Positions 5,748-7,471 of a DNA stretch of 7,471 nt are shown here, one piece after another. The stretch is from Pseudomonadota bacterium (lineage in GTDB: Bacteria; Pseudomonadota; Gammaproteobacteria; Arenicellales; Poriferihabitantaceae): the NCBI GenBank assembly GCA_024226105.1, contig JAAELZ010000339.1, forward strand, positions 1-7,471. Reading direction: 5' to 3'. The translations under genes were made by a program, and so were the position numbers. How positions within the stretch are numbered: the stretch's first letter is position 1; the number at the start of each line of letters is the position of its first letter. Below the pieces are notes generated by a model. That model did not search any database and was not told where the DNA came from. It saw nothing but the letters and a program-made list of their open reading frames with translations.

Positions 5748-6779
5748 TTAAGACAGAGGTAGTTTAGGCTGGTAAGCCGTTTCATCCCGACTGGCATATG
5801 CAATCTCACAACGCTGCTCGCTAAAATGATCCATAGAAAAATGCCAATGGTGGTTTGGCCATAAATAGTCGATGCTTGTCTTGTGCGGTTTATAAACCGC
5901 CGTATAAAGCGTACCAAAACCCCGATGGTAAGCCGTGTTAAATACCGGTGGACGAAGAAAGCTCGCCAGCAGGCCCTCGGCCGTTTCATCTGAGTTCGTC
6001 ATGATGGCCTGCACCGCACTTTCCCGCTCCAGAGTAGCCGTTGCCCAGGCATGACGCGCCCATTCTATTTTGCCCTGATGATTGGTTGCGACAGGCACCT
6101 GGCGCACCACCGGCGCCTTATCGGGTGTAATGTATACCGTGGCAAAGCGCTGTTGCGCATCAACCAGGGTGATATTGTAAGACATGTGCGTCGGTATCCG
6201 TTTCAGCACCTCAATGGCAGAGGGCGAATCCCGGCAAAACTCCAGGATATAACGCAAAATAATTGGGATACCAAAGCCTTTGCCCACATTCACCCTGCCC
6301 CCGAATGCCAGTGAAAGTGCCAGCCCGGATTCGTTGATTCCATCAAGTACGCCCCACAATCCATCGGTCATTGCAATGACCGCCTGGCCATTCCAGTTGG
6401 TCTTCAGGACGACACCTTCGAAACTGTTTACATTGTAGTCGTAGTTACGAATCAATACGGGTTCGTCGCCCGTCCAGACTGCCTGAGTACAGCCGGATAG
6501 ATAAGCCGGCGGACAATACATTGATAAAAACCGCGCAGGCGAATCGCCTCCGCCTGCCAGCTCCGTCAAAACCCGGTAGGTCGCTTCGAGTTCCGGCATA
6601 TGCAACCGGAGCTGTCTAATGCATTCTCCGTAGGAAGGGCGTGCCGCGTCTCCTTCGCTTAAGAACCATTTTTGATATTCCGGCCAGAAATGTTCAAACA
6701 GGCCAGCCCACTTTTCGCCGGCGCCTGGTTCGTCAATGGACTGAAATAATTTGCTGACGACTCGTCGGCGAGCACTCAT
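5748..6779 (-). CDS. C45-family Ntn hydrolase (penicillin acyltransferase / carcinine hydrolase-like)
   Basis: A 343-residue predicted hydrolase or acyltransferase. Family members (fungal isopenicillin N acyltransferase, insect Tan) are made as proenzymes that cut themselves before a Cys, which then becomes the N-terminal nucleophile. Here G96-C97 in YLSGCTQAVW is the expected cleavage site, giving chains of about 96 and 247 residues. The following beta hairpin PVLIRNYDYN (R111, D114), the LWGVLDGINESGLALSL segment (about 141-157), YNITLVD (201-207) and VATNHQ (230-235) all fit the fold. The HRGFGTLYTAVYKP block (285-298) is the usual C-terminal strand pair. No signal peptide. ATG at 6779 is chosen; a TTG directly before it is the only other start. 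It begins five bases after the ATP-grasp stop, so they form an operon. Likely reaction: cleaving or transferring an acyl group on a small amide; substrate unknown. Confidence 0.88.
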   Translation of the reverse strand: MSARRRVVSKLFQSIDEPGAGEKWAGLFEHFWPEYQKWFLSEGDAARPSYGECIRQLRLHMPELEATYRVLTELAGGGDSPARFLSMYCPPAYLSGCTQAVWTGDEPVLIRNYDYNVNSFEGVVLKTNWNGQAVIAMTDGLWGVLDGINESGLALSLAFGGRVNVGKGFGIPIILRYILEFCRDSPSAIEVLKRIPTHMSYNITLVDAQQRFATVYITPDKAPVVRQVPVATNHQGKIEWARHAWATATLERESAVQAIMTNSDETAEGLLASFLRPPVFNTAYHRGFGTLYTAVYKPHKTSIDYLWPNHHWHFSMDHFSEQRCEIAYASRDETAYQPKLPLS

Positions 6780-6784
6780 CAATT

Positions 6785-7471
6785 TTATAGGATTTTGAAT
6801 GCACCATCTTCCAGAGAAACCGGAGGGGTGGGCGCGTTTTCAGCCTGATCAAGTGAAACGGCTTTATAATGGCTGACAATACCCGCAGCCCAGGCCCTGG
6901 CTCGCTCGGTTAACTCAAAATCATCGTTCATCAGGCGACCACGGGTAATCAATATACCCAAATCTGCGCCTTTATAGCGATAATCTCCGGCACCACTGAT
7001 ACGCAGGTAAAATGCGTGGTTTTCATCCTCAACTGCGCGGCGATGATAATCAAACCGGGTGAAGGTCACAGAGTTATCATCCTGCAATCGCCAGATCCCT
7101 GACTCAGGAGCCTCGGTTATGTAGTCGACGCTATCGTCAACGTGTTTTATAACCAATTGACTCCAGTCGTCAACATTCTCCGGGTCAGCCCATCTTTCAT
7201 TGAGCTCTTCAATATTTATGTCGAAATCAACGCCGGAAAACTCCAGCAGATGAAAAAGAAATAGTGGAGCATCCGCATGCGCAAAGGCGGCATGATTGGT
7301 CATAGAACTGGCCCCCGTTACTCTGGGGTTGAGTTCGCCAAGATACAGCTCACCGTTATCCAGATCGATGAGAAAATCGAGTTCGAAATAACCCCGATAG
7401 CCTTCTTCGCGTAAAGCCTCTCCAAAATCGCGGGTATATTGCCGGGCTTTATCTCTAATTTCAGGGGTAAA
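6785..7471 (-). CDS. ATP-grasp family carboxylate-amine ligase (N-terminus beyond window)
   Basis: The last 228 residues of an ATP-grasp enzyme; the frame is open through base 7471, so an internal ATG at 7303 is not the real start. ATP-grasp ligases activate a carboxylate as an acyl phosphate and join it to an amine, thiol or bicarbonate. Visible here is the metal- and phosphate-binding core: GYFELDFLID (27-36 of the visible part, E30), then YLGELNPRVTGAS (43-55) with the E-x-N-x-R set E46, N48 and R50, equivalent to Glu288, Asn290 and Arg292 of biotin carboxylase. The remaining about 170 residues (FHLLEFSGVDFDINIEELNERW onward) are not a standard biotin carboxylase C-terminus, and no biotin-carrier gene is visible. 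A peptide or amide ligase is therefore more likely than a carboxylase. It is upstream of, and operonic with, the C45 hydrolase. Confidence 0.85.
   Translation of the reverse strand, partial: FTPEIRDKARQYTRDFGEALREEGYRGYFELDFLIDLDNGELYLGELNPRVTGASSMTNHAAFAHADAPLFLFHLLEFSGVDFDINIEELNERWADPENVDDWSQLVIKHVDDSVDYITEAPESGIWRLQDDNSVTFTRFDYHRRAVEDENHAFYLRISGAGDYRYKGADLGILITRGRLMNDDFELTERARAWAAGIVSHYKAVSLDQAENAPTPPVSLEDGAFKIL

Noticed and set aside
6785..7303. A stand-alone 172-residue protein starting at 7303
   Set aside because: The same frame continues upstream to the window edge and encodes the ATP-grasp core (E30, E46-x-N48-x-R50), so 7303 is an internal methionine.

Overview
The window looks like chromosomal DNA of a bacterium of roughly balanced GC content, probably a marine or soil proteobacterium and perhaps a gammaproteobacterium. 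This rests on sigma70-type promoter hexamers, short intergenic gaps, and a gene set (MttB-family methyltransferase with a DadA-like flavoprotein, amidase, PhnB-like VOC protein, C45 hydrolase) typical of proteobacterial catabolic accessory regions. The taxonomic placement is inference. There is no RNA gene, CRISPR array, insertion sequence, integrase or plasmid origin in the window. Six of the seven genes are on the minus strand.

Left block (1-3015, minus). An MttB/COG5598-family methyltransferase (1090-2637) is followed after one base by an FAD-dependent DadA/sarcosine-oxidase-like oxidoreductase (1-1088), which runs off the left edge. This is the usual pairing for breakdown of N-methylated or quaternary amines: one enzyme removes a methyl group and the flavoenzyme oxidises the resulting secondary or tertiary amine. 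No in-frame TAG (pyrrolysine) codon is present, and no corrinoid-protein gene is visible. A 378-bp leader upstream holds a possible promoter, an operator-like inverted repeat and two doubtful small ORFs.

Middle block (3016-5693). An amidase-signature hydrolase (3016-4482) with an intact Ser-cisSer-Lys triad lies downstream of a PhnB-like VOC protein (4629-5171). The 146 bp between them contain three inverted repeats. The VOC gene is divergent from an unrecognised, tryptophan-rich 139-residue protein (5274-5693). Their 102-bp shared region contains two good opposed sigma70 promoters, and both -10 boxes lie inside one perfect 9-3-9 palindrome. This is the clearest regulatory signal in the window.

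Right block (5748-7471, minus). The C-terminal 228 residues of an ATP-grasp ligase are followed after five bases by a C45-family (penicillin acyltransferase/carcinine hydrolase-like) Ntn hydrolase. An amide-bond-forming enzyme next to an amide-bond-cleaving or acyl-transferring enzyme suggests a make-and-break cycle on a small amide.

Taken together, the region encodes three amide- or C-N-active enzymes (ATP-grasp, C45 hydrolase, amidase) plus an N-demethylation pair, so uptake and breakdown of an amide-linked N-methylated compound is a reasonable working hypothesis. Nothing in the sequence proves that the blocks share a substrate or a regulator.
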